Shown here: piece by piece, positions 1 through 9,483 of the stretch
How positions within the stretch are numbered: the first letter of the stretch is position 1
Layout of the letters: each line of letters begins with the position of its first letter
Source of the DNA: an uncultured Bacilli bacterium
GTDB taxonomy: Bacteria; Bacillota_I; Bacilli_A; RF39; UBA660
Direction: 5' to 3'
DNA: 55,735 nt
Assembly: GCA_944371325.1 (NCBI GenBank)
Contig: CALVXO010000011.1
Span: forward strand, 1-55,735
Program-made: the position numbers and the translations under genes
Notes under the pieces: generated by a model
The model's database searches: none
The model's input: only the letters and a program-made list of their open reading frames with translations
Told to the model about the DNA's origin: nothing

Positions 1-88
1 TTGTTGCAGAAAATATTATAGGTTATTCATATGTCTTTTTCAATACATTTTGTTGCACTTCAAATTTAAATTAACAAACATATTTTAA

Positions 89-118
89 TTTGCATTAATT
101 AAAAAAAAGTGTTAGAAT
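89..118 (+). promoter_or_regulatory. Probable sigma-A promoter of the first WG-repeat gene
   Basis: TTGCAT (89-94) and TAGAAT (113-118) are separated by 18 bases, and a TGT triplet stands just before the -10 (extended -10). It lies 26 bases upstream of the ATG at 144, with a strong AAGGGGGA ribosome binding site between. Assigned by consensus only. Confidence 0.45.
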
Positions 119-143
119 ATATGCCGCTAAGGGGGAATATATA

Positions 144-1745
144 ATGATAGATATAAAAAATTTGTATGATTTTGAATTAGAAAATGGACAACTTATTAAA
201 AATGATGATAAACAAATTATTTTGTTAACAAATGAATTGATGGAAGAAAATTTTAATAAAATAAGAAACTATTATAAAACTTATTTTTTAAATTGTAGTT
301 TGAATGATGTCAATGATGGTATTATTTATATAAAAAGAAATAATAAAATTGGAGCTTTAGAACAATTTGGTAAAATTGTTTTTCCATTTAAATATGATTT
401 AAAATATAGGTTTTCTGAAGGTTTAGCTTTAGTAAAAAAAGATGGTTTATTTGGTTATATTAATCAAAAAGGTGAAGAAGTTATACCTTGTCAATATAAA
501 GATGCTGGTTATTTTTGTGAAGGTTTTGCTTCGATTTCCAATAATGGTTTATATGGTTATATTGATAAAGAAGGTAATGAAGTAGTACCATGTAAATATG
601 AAAATGCTTATGACTTTAGTGAAGGATTGGCTGTGGTTTCCAATAATGGTTTATATGGTTGCGTTAATAAAGAAGGTAATGAAATAGTACCATGTAAGTA
701 CACTTATATTCATAATTATAGTGAAGGAATGGCTGTAGTTGAAAAAAATGGTAAATATGGCTTTATTAACAAAAAAGGTGAAGAAATAATTCAATGTAAA
801 TATGAAAATGCTTATGATTTTCACGAAGGTTTAGCGTTAGTAGAAAAGAAAGCTAAATATGGATTTACTAAATATGGCTTTATTGATAAAAATGGTGATG
901 AAATAGTACCATTTAAATATGAAGATGCTAATGATTTTAGTGAGGGAATGGCTTCTGTTAAAAGAAATGGTAAGTATGGATTCGTTAATAAAAAAGGAAG
1001 AGAAATCGTTCCTTGTATATATGATTATGTGCATGATTTTAAAGATGATCTTGCTTTAGTAGTAAGAAATGATTTATATGGTTATGTTAATAGAAAAGGC
1101 GAAGAAGTAATCACTTGTCAATATTATGACGCTAATGATTTTAATGAAGGATTAGCATTAGTTAAAAATATAAATAGATATGGATTCATTGATAAGAAAA
1201 ATAATATAATTGTTCCATTTAATTATACTAAGGCTAAACAATTTAAAGAAGGACGTGCTTTAGTAGAACGAGGTTTATTATATGGATATGTTGATATAAA
1301 AGGTGATGAAGTAATTCCATGTCAATTTGAAAATGCACATGAATTTAGTGAAGGTTTAGCTTTAGTAAGCAGAAGAAATTTATATGGTTATATTGATCCA
1401 AAGGGGAAAGAAGTAATTCCATGCCAATTTGAGGATACTATTTATGATGAATCAAGTGATTTTGAAAATGGTATTGCAAAAGTTGTTTTAAATGATAATG
1501 TTTGTTTTATAAACAATAAAGGTTATAATGTATTAGAAGATTATATGATTTCAAGTATTATTCATAGTGAAAATATAGTAAAAAAAGTAACAAGTTTACC
1601 AAATTTTGTATATGCTTATGATATTGAAAATAAACAATTATTGAATGTTAAGGGAATTAAAAAATTATATCAAATAACAAAAGATGATAGAACTATAGTA
1701 TTAGATGCAGATGAAATAGATGATGTTAAAAGATTAGTTAAGTAA
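144..1745 (+). CDS. WG-repeat (KWG-type) beta-propeller-like protein, 533 aa
   Basis: The protein is built almost entirely of WG-type repeats of about 23-24 residues, with the recurring pattern YGY(I/V)(D/N)xxGxEVIPCxYxxAxxFxEGLALV, from about residue 75 to 440. WG repeats (PF14903-like) are thought to form beta-propeller or stacked beta structures and usually mediate binding; no enzyme motif is visible. A short N-terminal region (1-60) and a C-terminal tail of about 70 residues lie outside the repeats and are shared with the next gene, so the two are paralogs. No signal peptide or membrane segment is seen, so it is probably cytoplasmic. The start is fixed by the AAGGGGGA site. A hairpin terminator follows, so it is probably monocistronic. 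Function unknown. Confidence 0.8.
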   Translation: MIDIKNLYDFELENGQLIKNDDKQIILLTNELMEENFNKIRNYYKTYFLNCSLNDVNDGIIYIKRNNKIGALEQFGKIVFPFKYDLKYRFSEGLALVKKDGLFGYINQKGEEVIPCQYKDAGYFCEGFASISNNGLYGYIDKEGNEVVPCKYENAYDFSEGLAVVSNNGLYGCVNKEGNEIVPCKYTYIHNYSEGMAVVEKNGKYGFINKKGEEIIQCKYENAYDFHEGLALVEKKAKYGFTKYGFIDKNGDEIVPFKYEDANDFSEGMASVKRNGKYGFVNKKGREIVPCIYDYVHDFKDDLALVVRNDLYGYVNRKGEEVITCQYYDANDFNEGLALVKNINRYGFIDKKNNIIVPFNYTKAKQFKEGRALVERGLLYGYVDIKGDEVIPCQFENAHEFSEGLALVSRRNLYGYIDPKGKEVIPCQFEDTIYDESSDFENGIAKVVLNDNVCFINNKGYNVLEDYMISSIIHSENIVKKVTSLPNFVYAYDIENKQLLNVKGIKKLYQITKDDRTIVLDADEIDDVKRLVK

Positions 1746-1762
1746 TTAAAGTAATATAAGTT

Positions 1763-1787
1763 AAGTGTACGAAAAGTACACTTTTTT
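1763..1787 (+). terminator. Rho-independent terminator after the first WG gene
   Basis: AAGTGTAC and GTACACTT form an 8-bp perfect stem with a 5-base loop, followed by a T-run. It separates the two WG-repeat genes into their own transcripts. Confidence 0.8.
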
Positions 1788-1848
1788 AAATTTATAGTAA
1801 AATCTTATTAAGAATATGTTATAATATATTCCACTAGGGGGATTCGAT

Positions 1849-3147
1849 ATGATAAAAACTAAAAAAATATATGGATTTGAACTTGAAGATGGTCATTATT
1901 ATGAAAATGACAATTTAATGCTATTGTTAGTACCGGAGTTATTAGATGAAAATATTAATAAAATTATTAATTATCATAAAAAAAATACTGATTATAAAAT
2001 AATAAAATTTATTAGTGATGATAAAATTTTTATCGAAATTACTGGTGATGTTGGAGCTATAGGTAGAAACAAAGAAGTAATTGTTCCATTTATATACAAA
2101 AGTATACGGACATATAAAGAAAATTTAGCTTTGGTATTAAGAAATAGAAAGTATGGTTTTATTGATCAAACCGGTAAAGAAATTATTCCTTGTCAATATG
2201 AAGATGCAACTGAATTTTATAATGGCATAGCAGTTGTTTACGATGAAGGTAAATTTAGTTTTATAAATAGACATGGAGAAAAAATAAAATCATGTCAATA
2301 TGATGAAGCTTCGGATTTTTATGATAAAGTGGAACAAACTTACAATTACCAATATTGTATATATGACTTTTGTGACAAAACTGGAGAAGAAACATTCTTA
2401 GATATTTATGATAAAGTTAAAACATTTTATGATAATAGGGCAGTAGTATTAAATTTTGGATATGGATATGGACTTATAGATAATTTAGGAAATGAAATAG
2501 TTCCATGTCAATATGATGAAATAAGTGAAAAGCCTTACGAAGGATTGTATTTAGCAAGAAAAGATAATAAGTATATTTTTATCGATAAAAACGGTAAAAA
2601 AATATTTGAATGTCAATATGATTTTGTTCAGTATTTTTCAGATGGATTAGCTTTAATAAAGAAAAATAATAAATATGGATATATAGATAAACTAGGAAAA
2701 GAAGTAATCCCATGTCAATATGATGCTGCAAGTAAATTTAGTGAAGGTTTAGCTTTAGTTAGAAGAAATAAAAAATATGGATATATAAATAAACAAGGAG
2801 AAGAAGTAATCCCATGTCAATATAAAAATGCAAATATATTTCATGATGGTATGGCAAAAGTAAAATTAGGAAATAGAACGTTTATTATTGATAAAAATGG
2901 TAATGATGTTTTAGATATTTACATTAAAACATGTTTAAATCGAACATTTAGATTAATAAAAAGACTATCTAATGAAATTGGCTTTCTCTATCCTCTTGCA
3001 TACGATATAAAGACGGGAAGAATTTTAAAAGTTAAATTTGTAAAAGAATTATGTAAAATTAAAAAGAATGGTAGAACTATAACATTAGATGCAGATGAAA
3101 TAGAAGAAATTAATAAGATTAATATAAAAAGGTTATTAAAACAATAA
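1849..3147 (+). CDS. WG-repeat beta-propeller-like protein, 432 aa (paralog of upstream gene)
   Basis: A second WG-repeat protein. The N-terminus (YGFELEDG, then a LVPELLDENINKI segment) and the C-terminal tail (ITLDADEIEEI) match those of the 144-1745 protein, showing a tandem duplication followed by divergence. Repeats run from about residue 75 to 350; one unit near residues 150-185 has degenerated. The IPCQYD motif recurs at regular spacing. Its own extended -10 (TGT then TATAAT at 1820-1825) and an AGGGGGA ribosome binding site precede the ATG. No transmembrane segment or catalytic motif. A binding or scaffold role is family-level inference only. Confidence 0.8.
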   Translation: MIKTKKIYGFELEDGHYYENDNLMLLLVPELLDENINKIINYHKKNTDYKIIKFISDDKIFIEITGDVGAIGRNKEVIVPFIYKSIRTYKENLALVLRNRKYGFIDQTGKEIIPCQYEDATEFYNGIAVVYDEGKFSFINRHGEKIKSCQYDEASDFYDKVEQTYNYQYCIYDFCDKTGEETFLDIYDKVKTFYDNRAVVLNFGYGYGLIDNLGNEIVPCQYDEISEKPYEGLYLARKDNKYIFIDKNGKKIFECQYDFVQYFSDGLALIKKNNKYGYIDKLGKEVIPCQYDAASKFSEGLALVRRNKKYGYINKQGEEVIPCQYKNANIFHDGMAKVKLGNRTFIIDKNGNDVLDIYIKTCLNRTFRLIKRLSNEIGFLYPLAYDIKTGRILKVKFVKELCKIKKNGRTITLDADEIEEINKINIKRLLKQ

Positions 3148-3231
3148 CTTTTTTGTTTGCTTACAAAGTAATAAAATATTGATTAAATAACAAAAAAATG
3201 TGATAAAATATTAAATGTTAGAGGTGATTTT

Positions 3232-6045
3232 ATGGATAAAATAATTATTAAAGGTGCAAGAGAAAATAATTTAAAAAATATTAATATTGAATTACCTAAA
3301 AATAAATTAATTGTTATGACAGGTGTTTCTGGAAGTGGTAAAAGTAGTTTAGCTTTTGATACTATTTATGCCGAAGGTCAAAGAAGATATGTTGAAAGCT
3401 TATCAGCTTATGCTAGACAGTTTTTAGGTGGAACTGAAAAACCAGATGTTGATAGTATTGAAGGGTTAAGTCCTGCTATTAGTATTGATCAAAAAACAAC
3501 TAATAAAAATCCTAGAAGTACTGTTGGAACAATAACAGAAATATATGATTATTTAAGATTATTATATGCAAGAATTGGTATTCCTTATTGTCCTATTCAT
3601 AAAAAGCCAATTACTAGTCAAAGTATTGAAGAAATGACTAATCAAATAATGGATTTGGAATTAAATACTAAAATAAGAGTTTTAAGTCCAGTTGTTTATG
3701 GTGAAAAAGGTACTCATAAAGATTTATTAGAAAATTTAGCTAAAGATGGTTATGTAAGAGCAATTATTGATAATGAAGAACATGAATTAAGTGAAGAAAT
3801 AAAATTAGAAAAAAATAAAAAACATTTTATTGAAGTTATAATTGATAGATTAATTATTAAAGATGATATAAGAAGTAGATTATATGAATCAATTGAACTT
3901 GCTTCTAAGCTAAGTAAAGGTAAAGTTGTTATTGATGTTGTAGGTAAGGATAAAATAGTTATGAGTGAAAATTATGCTTGTCCAGAGTGTGATTTTTCAT
4001 TACCAGAATTAGAACCTAGAATGTTTAGTTTTAATTCACCATATGGTGCATGTGATGAATGTAAAGGATTAGGTATAAAATTAAAAATAGATGAAGATTT
4101 AATTATACCTAATAAAGATTTAAGTATTAATGAAGGGGCAATTGTATCTTTAAATCTAGATGATGAAAATAGTATTTATTCTACTCAAATGAATACTTTA
4201 GCTAAATTTTATGATATAGATTTAAATATACCTGTTAAAAATTTAGATAGAAAAAAATTAGATATTATTTTATATGGATCTAAAGATATTTTAGAATTTA
4301 AATATACTTCTAAAAATGGTAATACAAGAAATAGTAAAGATTATTTTGAAGGAATTATTACTAATTTAGAAAGAAGATATGTGGAAACTAAAAGTAACTG
4401 GATAAGAGAATGGATAGAAAATTATATGACAGAATCAGTTTGTCCAAAATGTAAAGGAGCTAGATTATCTGATTCAGTATTATCAGTATTAATAAATAAA
4501 AAGAATATTTATGAATTAACTAAGTTAAGTATTAAAGATTTAAAAGATTTTTTATCTAATTTAAAATTAAATAAAGAACAAACAAAAATATCTGAATTAA
4601 TTATTAAAGAAATATTATCTAGATTAACTTTTTTAGTTAATGTTGGATTAGAGTATTTAACTTTAAATAGATCAGCTGGTACTTTATCTGGTGGTGAAGC
4701 AGGAAGAATTAGATTAGCAACCCAAATAGGTTCAAGATTAACAGGTGTTTTATATGTTTTAGATGAACCAAGTATTGGGTTACATCAAAGGGATAATACA
4801 AGACTAATTAATTCATTATTAGAAATGCGTGATTTAGGTAATACTTTAATTGTTGTTGAACATGATACTGATACTATGTTAGCAAGTGATTATTTAGTTG
4901 ATATTGGACCACTTGCTGGATTACATGGTGGACAAGTAGTTGCTTGTGGCACACCTAAAGAAGTTATGGCAAATCCTAATAGTATTACAGGTAGATTTTT
5001 ATCTGGTATAGAAAAAATAGAAGTTCCTAAAAAAAGAAGAAAAGGTAATAAAAAGTATTTAGAAATTAAAGGTGCTAAAGAAAATAACTTAAAAAATATC
5101 AATGTTAAAATACCTTTAAATACGTTTACATGTGTAACTGGTGTATCTGGAAGTGGGAAATCAACTTTAATTAATGAAATATTATACAAAGCGGTAGCAA
5201 GTAATTTATATAAATTTAAAGAAAAACCAGGAAAATTTAAAGAGATAAAAGGATTAGAAAACATTGATAAAGTAATTGATATATCACAAGCCCCTATTGG
5301 AAGAACACCACGATCTAATCCAGCAACTTATACTGGTGTGTTTGATGATATAAGAGATGTATTTACTCAAACTAAAGAAGCTAAAATAAGAGGTTATGAT
5401 AAAAGTAGATTCTCATTTAATGTCAAAGGTGGTAGATGTGAAGCTTGTTGGGGCGATGGTGTTAAGAAAATAGAAATGCATTTCTTACCAGATGTTTATG
5501 TTCCTTGTGAAGTATGTCATGGAACAAGATACAATAAGGAAACATTAGATATTAAATATAAAGGTAAAAATATTTATGATGTTTTGGAAATGAGAGTAGA
5601 AGAAGCTTATGAATTTTTTGAAAATGTTCCTAAAGTCAGATCAAAATTACAAATGTTAATGGATGTAGGATTATCATATATTAAATTAGGTCAAAGTGCA
5701 CCTACATTATCAGGGGGAGAAGCAGCAAGAGTAAAACTAGCTAAAGAATTACAAAAGAAACCTACTGGTAAAAGTTTGTTTATTTTAGATGAGCCAAGTA
5801 CAGGTTTACATAGTTATGATATCAAGAAGTTGTTAACTATTTTACAAAAAATAGTCGATAATGGTGATACAGTTTTAGTAATTGAACATAATTTAGATAT
5901 TATTAAAGTAGCTGATTATATCATCGATTTAGGTCCTGAAGGTGGAGAACAAGGTGGTAATGTAGTAGCATGTGGCACACCTGAACAAATTGTTAAAGTC
6001 AAAGAAAGTTATACAGGACAATTTTTAAAGCCTTATTTAGAATAA
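3232..6045 (+). CDS. uvrA: UvrABC system subunit A (excinuclease ATPase)
   Basis: UvrA is the damage-recognition ATPase of nucleotide excision repair; as a dimer it loads UvrB at lesions. The protein has 937 aa, normal for the family. Two ABC ATPase modules are visible: the first Walker A (GVSGSGKSS) near residue 31 and the second (GVSGSGKST) near residue 640, each with an LSGGE signature (TLSGGEAGR, TLSGGEAAR) and a LDEPS(I/T)GLH Walker B. Three CxxC zinc modules are seen (CPECDF/CDECKG, CPKCKG, CEACWG/CEVCHG). The start follows an AGAGGTG site. No uvrB lies beside it. A terminator follows, so it is probably transcribed alone. Confidence 0.97.
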   Translation: MDKIIIKGARENNLKNINIELPKNKLIVMTGVSGSGKSSLAFDTIYAEGQRRYVESLSAYARQFLGGTEKPDVDSIEGLSPAISIDQKTTNKNPRSTVGTITEIYDYLRLLYARIGIPYCPIHKKPITSQSIEEMTNQIMDLELNTKIRVLSPVVYGEKGTHKDLLENLAKDGYVRAIIDNEEHELSEEIKLEKNKKHFIEVIIDRLIIKDDIRSRLYESIELASKLSKGKVVIDVVGKDKIVMSENYACPECDFSLPELEPRMFSFNSPYGACDECKGLGIKLKIDEDLIIPNKDLSINEGAIVSLNLDDENSIYSTQMNTLAKFYDIDLNIPVKNLDRKKLDIILYGSKDILEFKYTSKNGNTRNSKDYFEGIITNLERRYVETKSNWIREWIENYMTESVCPKCKGARLSDSVLSVLINKKNIYELTKLSIKDLKDFLSNLKLNKEQTKISELIIKEILSRLTFLVNVGLEYLTLNRSAGTLSGGEAGRIRLATQIGSRLTGVLYVLDEPSIGLHQRDNTRLINSLLEMRDLGNTLIVVEHDTDTMLASDYLVDIGPLAGLHGGQVVACGTPKEVMANPNSITGRFLSGIEKIEVPKKRRKGNKKYLEIKGAKENNLKNINVKIPLNTFTCVTGVSGSGKSTLINEILYKAVASNLYKFKEKPGKFKEIKGLENIDKVIDISQAPIGRTPRSNPATYTGVFDDIRDVFTQTKEAKIRGYDKSRFSFNVKGGRCEACWGDGVKKIEMHFLPDVYVPCEVCHGTRYNKETLDIKYKGKNIYDVLEMRVEEAYEFFENVPKVRSKLQMLMDVGLSYIKLGQSAPTLSGGEAARVKLAKELQKKPTGKSLFILDEPSTGLHSYDIKKLLTILQKIVDNGDTVLVIEHNLDIIKVADYIIDLGPEGGEQGGNVVACGTPEQIVKVKESYTGQFLKPYLE

Positions 6046-6054
6046 AATGTAAAA

Positions 6055-6100
6055 ACTTATGTATTAATCAATAAAAGGTTAGACATAAGTGTTTTTTTTT
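6055..6100 (+). terminator. Rho-independent terminator after uvrA
   Basis: ACTTATGT (6055-6062) pairs with ACATAAGT (6083-6090), followed by a run of nine T. The ftsY -10 (TATAAT, 6103-6108) starts immediately after it. Confidence 0.65.
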
Positions 6101-6126
6101 GTTATAATTTAAATAGGTGAAAAAGC

Positions 6127-7098
6127 ATGGGATTATTTGACAAATTTAAAAATATTTTTACTAACAAAAAGGAAGCGGATGCTTATTCAAAAGGATTACA
6201 AAAAACAAGTAAGCAATTTGTTAATAAAATTAATATTCTAAGTAATAAATATAAAAAAATAAATGAAGATTATTTTGAAGAATTAGAAGAGATATTTATT
6301 ATGGCTGATATAGGTGTAGAAACAGTTATGAAATTTATTGATAAACTAAAAAAAAGAGTAAAAAAAGAAAATATAGTTGATTCTAAGGATTTAATGGATA
6401 TTATAATTGATGAAATGTTTATTATTTATGTTAATAATGATATTATTGTTAATAAAATAAATTATGCTGAAGAAGGACCTACTGTTATATTATTTGTGGG
6501 AGTTAATGGAGTAGGTAAAACTACTAGTATTGGTAAAATTGCTTATAAATTAAAGAATCAAGGAAAGAAAGTATTGTTGGTTGCTGGTGATACTTTTAGA
6601 GCAGGGGCCGTTGAACAAATAATAGAATGGGGTAAAAAGACTTTATGTGATGTAGTTTATAGTGACAATAAAGATGCTTCTAGTGTCATATATGATGGTT
6701 TAGAAAAAGCTAAAAAAGAAAATTATGATGTTGTTTTGATTGATACAGCTGGTAGATTACAAAATAAAGTTAATTTAATGAATGAGTTAGATAAAATAAA
6801 TAAAGTAATTGGAAAACTTATACCAAATGCTCCTCACGAAACTTTGTTAGTTATTGATGCAACAACTGGGCAAAATGGTATTAGCCAAGCTAAAAATTTT
6901 AAAGAAATAACAAATATAACAGGAATAGTTTTAACTAAGTTAGATGGAACTGCTAAAGGTGGTATCGTATTAGCAATTAAAGAAAATGTTGGAATACCTG
7001 TTAAATTTATTGGTTTGGGTGAAAAAGAAGAAGATTTAAGAGTTTTTGATATAGAAAAATATATTTATGGATTATTTGGAGGTAACGATGAAAAATAA
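6127..7098 (+). CDS. ftsY: Signal recognition particle receptor FtsY
   Basis: FtsY is the membrane-associated GTPase that receives SRP-ribosome complexes for co-translational insertion of membrane proteins. At 323 aa this is a compact form with a short N-terminal region and little acidic A domain. SRP-GTPase motifs are intact: G1 GVNGVGKTTS (near 123), DTFRAGAVEQ, DTAGR (near 205), TKLDGTAKGG and the C-terminal GLGEKEEDL. The TATAAT at 6103-6108 lies only 19 bases before the ATG, so the leader is very short. It overlaps the next gene and is probably co-transcribed with the ylxM-like gene; ffh, usually next to ylxM, is not here. Confidence 0.96.
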   Translation: MGLFDKFKNIFTNKKEADAYSKGLQKTSKQFVNKINILSNKYKKINEDYFEELEEIFIMADIGVETVMKFIDKLKKRVKKENIVDSKDLMDIIIDEMFIIYVNNDIIVNKINYAEEGPTVILFVGVNGVGKTTSIGKIAYKLKNQGKKVLLVAGDTFRAGAVEQIIEWGKKTLCDVVYSDNKDASSVIYDGLEKAKKENYDVVLIDTAGRLQNKVNLMNELDKINKVIGKLIPNAPHETLLVIDATTGQNGISQAKNFKEITNITGIVLTKLDGTAKGGIVLAIKENVGIPVKFIGLGEKEEDLRVFDIEKYIYGLFGGNDEK

Positions 7099-7342
7099 AT
7101 TAGAAATAAATACAATTGAACAAATAACACTTTTATTACAAATATCTTTAGCTATTTTTTTAATTTCATTTGGAATAGCAAGTTATTTTGAAAGAGAATT
7201 ATTTATAATATGTCAAATATTGATTGGATTATTAATGCTTGTAATTGGATATAATAATCATAAAATTTATAAAAGAAAATATATGACTCCTATTTATATA
7301 GGATTAGGTATTGTAATAATAGTAGCTGCATTGTTTGGTTAA
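7088..7342 (+). CDS. Small membrane protein of unknown function, 84 aa
   Basis: It begins inside the end of ftsY (11-base overlap), where the ftsY Gly-Gly codons provide the GGAGGT ribosome binding site for the ATG at 7088; a longer reading from 7067 lacks such a site. Two or three hydrophobic segments are visible (about residues 15-30, 35-53 and 67-82), so it is an integral membrane protein. It sits between ftsY and ylxM and is translationally coupled to both, which hints at a role near membrane targeting, but no family is recognised. Confidence 0.7.
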   Translation: MKNKLEINTIEQITLLLQISLAIFLISFGIASYFERELFIICQILIGLLMLVIGYNNHKIYKRKYMTPIYIGLGIVIIVAALFG

Positions 7343-7343
7343 A

Positions 7344-7634
7344 ATGGAAAATCAAGTATTATTATGTATTTTATATGATTATTATGGTGAATTATTAACT
7401 GATAAGCAAAAAAAATATTTTAAAGATTATTATTTTGAAAATTTATCTTTAAGTGAGATGAGTGAAAATTATAATATTAGTAGAAATGCAATTCATAAAA
7501 ATTTAAAAGAAACAGAAGAAAAATTATTATATTACGAAAAAAAATTAAAATTATATGATAAAAATAAAAAAATAAAAAAAATCATCAATGATTTATCTGA
7601 TGATTTAAAAAATAAGATATTAGAATTAATTTAA
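7344..7634 (+). CDS. ylxM: YlxM/p13-like HTH protein (UPF0122), putative SRP-associated
   Basis: 96 aa beginning MENQVLLCILYDYYGELLTD. It shows the family layout: a DYY(x)LLT(D/E)KQ N-terminus, then a sigma-factor region-4-like helix-turn-helix (LSLSEMSENYNISRNAIH, about residues 42-59) and a coiled, Lys-rich C-terminus. Family members sit in the ftsY-ffh neighbourhood and are linked to the signal recognition particle pathway. The ATG at 7344 is preferred; a TTG at 7335 in frame is possible. No clear ribosome binding site is seen, so translation is probably coupled to the upstream gene, which ends two bases earlier. Confidence 0.8.
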   Translation: MENQVLLCILYDYYGELLTDKQKKYFKDYYFENLSLSEMSENYNISRNAIHKNLKETEEKLLYYEKKLKLYDKNKKIKKIINDLSDDLKNKILELI

Positions 7635-7856
7635 TACCTCTATTTCACTAAATAATTCTTTAACATCAATATTTAATGCTTTAGCAATTTTACTAAAAGT
7701 ATTAAATGTGATGTTTTTAAATTCTTTACCGGATTCTATTTGTTTTATGTAAGATACACTTAAATCTGCTTTTTCTGCTAATTGTTCCTGAGTCATATTA
7801 GCTTTTAATCTAAAATGTTTAATATTTTTTACTAAAGTAGCATAATCATTTGACAT
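7626..7856 (-). CDS. Small XRE-family transcriptional regulator, 76 aa
   Basis: A single Cro/C1-type HTH: MTQEQLAEKADLSVSYIKQIESG is the recognition region, followed by the usual amphipathic tail. The start at 7856 is chosen because an AAGAGGTGA site (complement of 7861-7869) stands just upstream; the longer open frame to 7922 lacks one. It is transcribed divergently from a second small XRE gene (7966), so the 109-bp space between probably holds overlapping promoters and operators. The 3' end overlaps the ylxM end by nine bases tail to tail. Confidence 0.8.
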   Translation of the reverse strand: MSNDYATLVKNIKHFRLKANMTQEQLAEKADLSVSYIKQIESGKEFKNITFNTFSKIAKALNIDVKELFSEIEVLN

Positions 7857-7965
7857 TAAATCACCTCTTGGTAAAAATTTCCAATTATATTTTCTCATAA
7901 AATTAAATATTTTGCAGTACACTATTAGTGCACTTTGTGATATAATTATATCAAGGAGTTGGAGT

Positions 7966-8175
7966 ATGAATATAAAATTAAGACAAGCGAGATTAAAAAA
8001 AGGTTATACAACTAAATATATGGCAGAACAATTACAAATAAGTAAGCCATTTTATTCTCAATTGGAAAATGATAGAAGAACTTTATCGTATAAAATGGCT
8101 ATTAAAATAGCAGATATTTTAAAAACAAAACCAGATAAATTGTTTTATGATGATTTTAAAGAAAGAATGAAATAA
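7966..8175 (+). CDS. Small XRE-family transcriptional regulator, 69 aa
   Basis: A Cro/C1-type HTH (KGYTTKYMAEQLQISKPFYSQLEND) with little else. The start at 7966 follows AAGGAGTTGGAG; a longer in-frame reading from 7912 has no ribosome site. It is divergent from the 7626-7856 regulator, a layout typical of mutually regulating pairs, though such pairing is inferred. Targets unknown. Confidence 0.8.
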   Translation: MNIKLRQARLKKGYTTKYMAEQLQISKPFYSQLENDRRTLSYKMAIKIADILKTKPDKLFYDDFKERMK

Positions 8176-8232
8176 TTCTTTTTTTTATTTTGAAAATGTG
8201 TTATTATATATTTTAGAAATGGAGTTGATGAT

Positions 8233-9483
8233 ATGGTTAATGCAATATTACCTTTAGATAATTTTTATGTTGTTAATAAAACTATATTAAATGACCAAGA
8301 TCGTCTAACTCTAACACTTTTATATCAACCAATAATTGGAAGTATTGCTGTTAGTTTATATTTGACTTTGTGGAGTTTTTTAGATAAAAATAAAGTTACT
8401 TCTACTAGTAATAATCATAATGATTTAGTTATGAGTATGCAGTTAAAATTAGAAGATATTAAAGAAGCTAAAGATAAACTAGAGGCAATTGGTTTAATAA
8501 AAACATATTTTAAAAAAGGAAACGTTAATAATTATGTTTATGAGTTATATGGTCCTTTATCGGCTTTTGAATTTATTAATAATCCTATTTTAAATACAGC
8601 TTTATATAACAACATTAATAAAAAAGAATATAAAAGAATTGTTGAATCTTTTACATTACCTAATATAGATTTAAAAGATTATAAAAATATTTCTTGTAAT
8701 TTTAAAGATGTTTTTAGTTTTGTTAGTACTGATAAAATTGAAAATAAAAATATTAAAAAAGTTAATCATTTGGATTTGTCTTTTGAACCAACAATTAATT
8801 TTAATGAATTATTAAGTTTAATACCAGAAGAAATGCTTAATATAAGAAGCATATCTAAAAGTGATAAAGAATTAATTTATCAATTATCATTTATTTATAA
8901 TTTAGGTAATGAAGAGATGAGTGAAATATTAAAAAATAGTATTGTTGATAGAAAAATAGATATGGATATTTTAAAACAAAATTGTCGTAGTTTTTATAAG
9001 TTTGAACATAAAGGTAATATTCCTAAAATAGTATTTCAGGATGATATATCTTCATTTAAAGAAATTAATACAAGAAAAGATAAGTTAATTAACCAATTTG
9101 AAACAACTAATCCTTATGAATTCTTAGCTTTAAAACAAGATTCTAAACCAACTGTTAAGGATATGGAAATAATTGAATATTTAATGATTGAACAAAAATT
9201 AAAACCAGGTGTAATTAATGTTTTAATTGATTATGTTTTAAAAATTAATAATAATAAGTTGGTAAGGGGATTTGTTGAACAAATAGCGGTTCAATGGAAA
9301 AGAAGTAAAATAGAAACTGTATCTGATGCTATGGAATTTGCGTTAAAAGAATATGATCAAAAAAATAGTAAAAAAGTTAAAGTTACTAAGAAAGAAAAAA
9401 TTCCTAATTGGGTTAATCAAGATGTAAAAGAAGAAATGTTATCTGATGAAGAACTAAAACAATTTGAAAGTGAGTTGGGTTGA
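8233..9483 (+). CDS. dnaB: Replication initiation and membrane attachment protein DnaB
   Basis: This is the Bacilli-specific primosome protein, not the helicase; it acts with DnaD and DnaI to load the replicative helicase at oriC. It has 416 aa. The N-terminal winged-helix-like part contains LTLLYQPIIGSIAVSLYLTLW (about 25-46), and the C-terminal DnaB_2/DnaD-like module contains IEYLMIEQKLKPGVINVLIDYVL and VRGFVEQIAVQWKRS (about 315-365), a hallmark of the family. The gene ends TGA and overlaps the dnaI start by one base (TGATG), as expected for the conserved dnaB-dnaI operon. Confidence 0.93.
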   Translation: MVNAILPLDNFYVVNKTILNDQDRLTLTLLYQPIIGSIAVSLYLTLWSFLDKNKVTSTSNNHNDLVMSMQLKLEDIKEAKDKLEAIGLIKTYFKKGNVNNYVYELYGPLSAFEFINNPILNTALYNNINKKEYKRIVESFTLPNIDLKDYKNISCNFKDVFSFVSTDKIENKNIKKVNHLDLSFEPTINFNELLSLIPEEMLNIRSISKSDKELIYQLSFIYNLGNEEMSEILKNSIVDRKIDMDILKQNCRSFYKFEHKGNIPKIVFQDDISSFKEINTRKDKLINQFETTNPYEFLALKQDSKPTVKDMEIIEYLMIEQKLKPGVINVLIDYVLKINNNKLVRGFVEQIAVQWKRSKIETVSDAMEFALKEYDQKNSKKVKVTKKEKIPNWVNQDVKEEMLSDEELKQFESELG

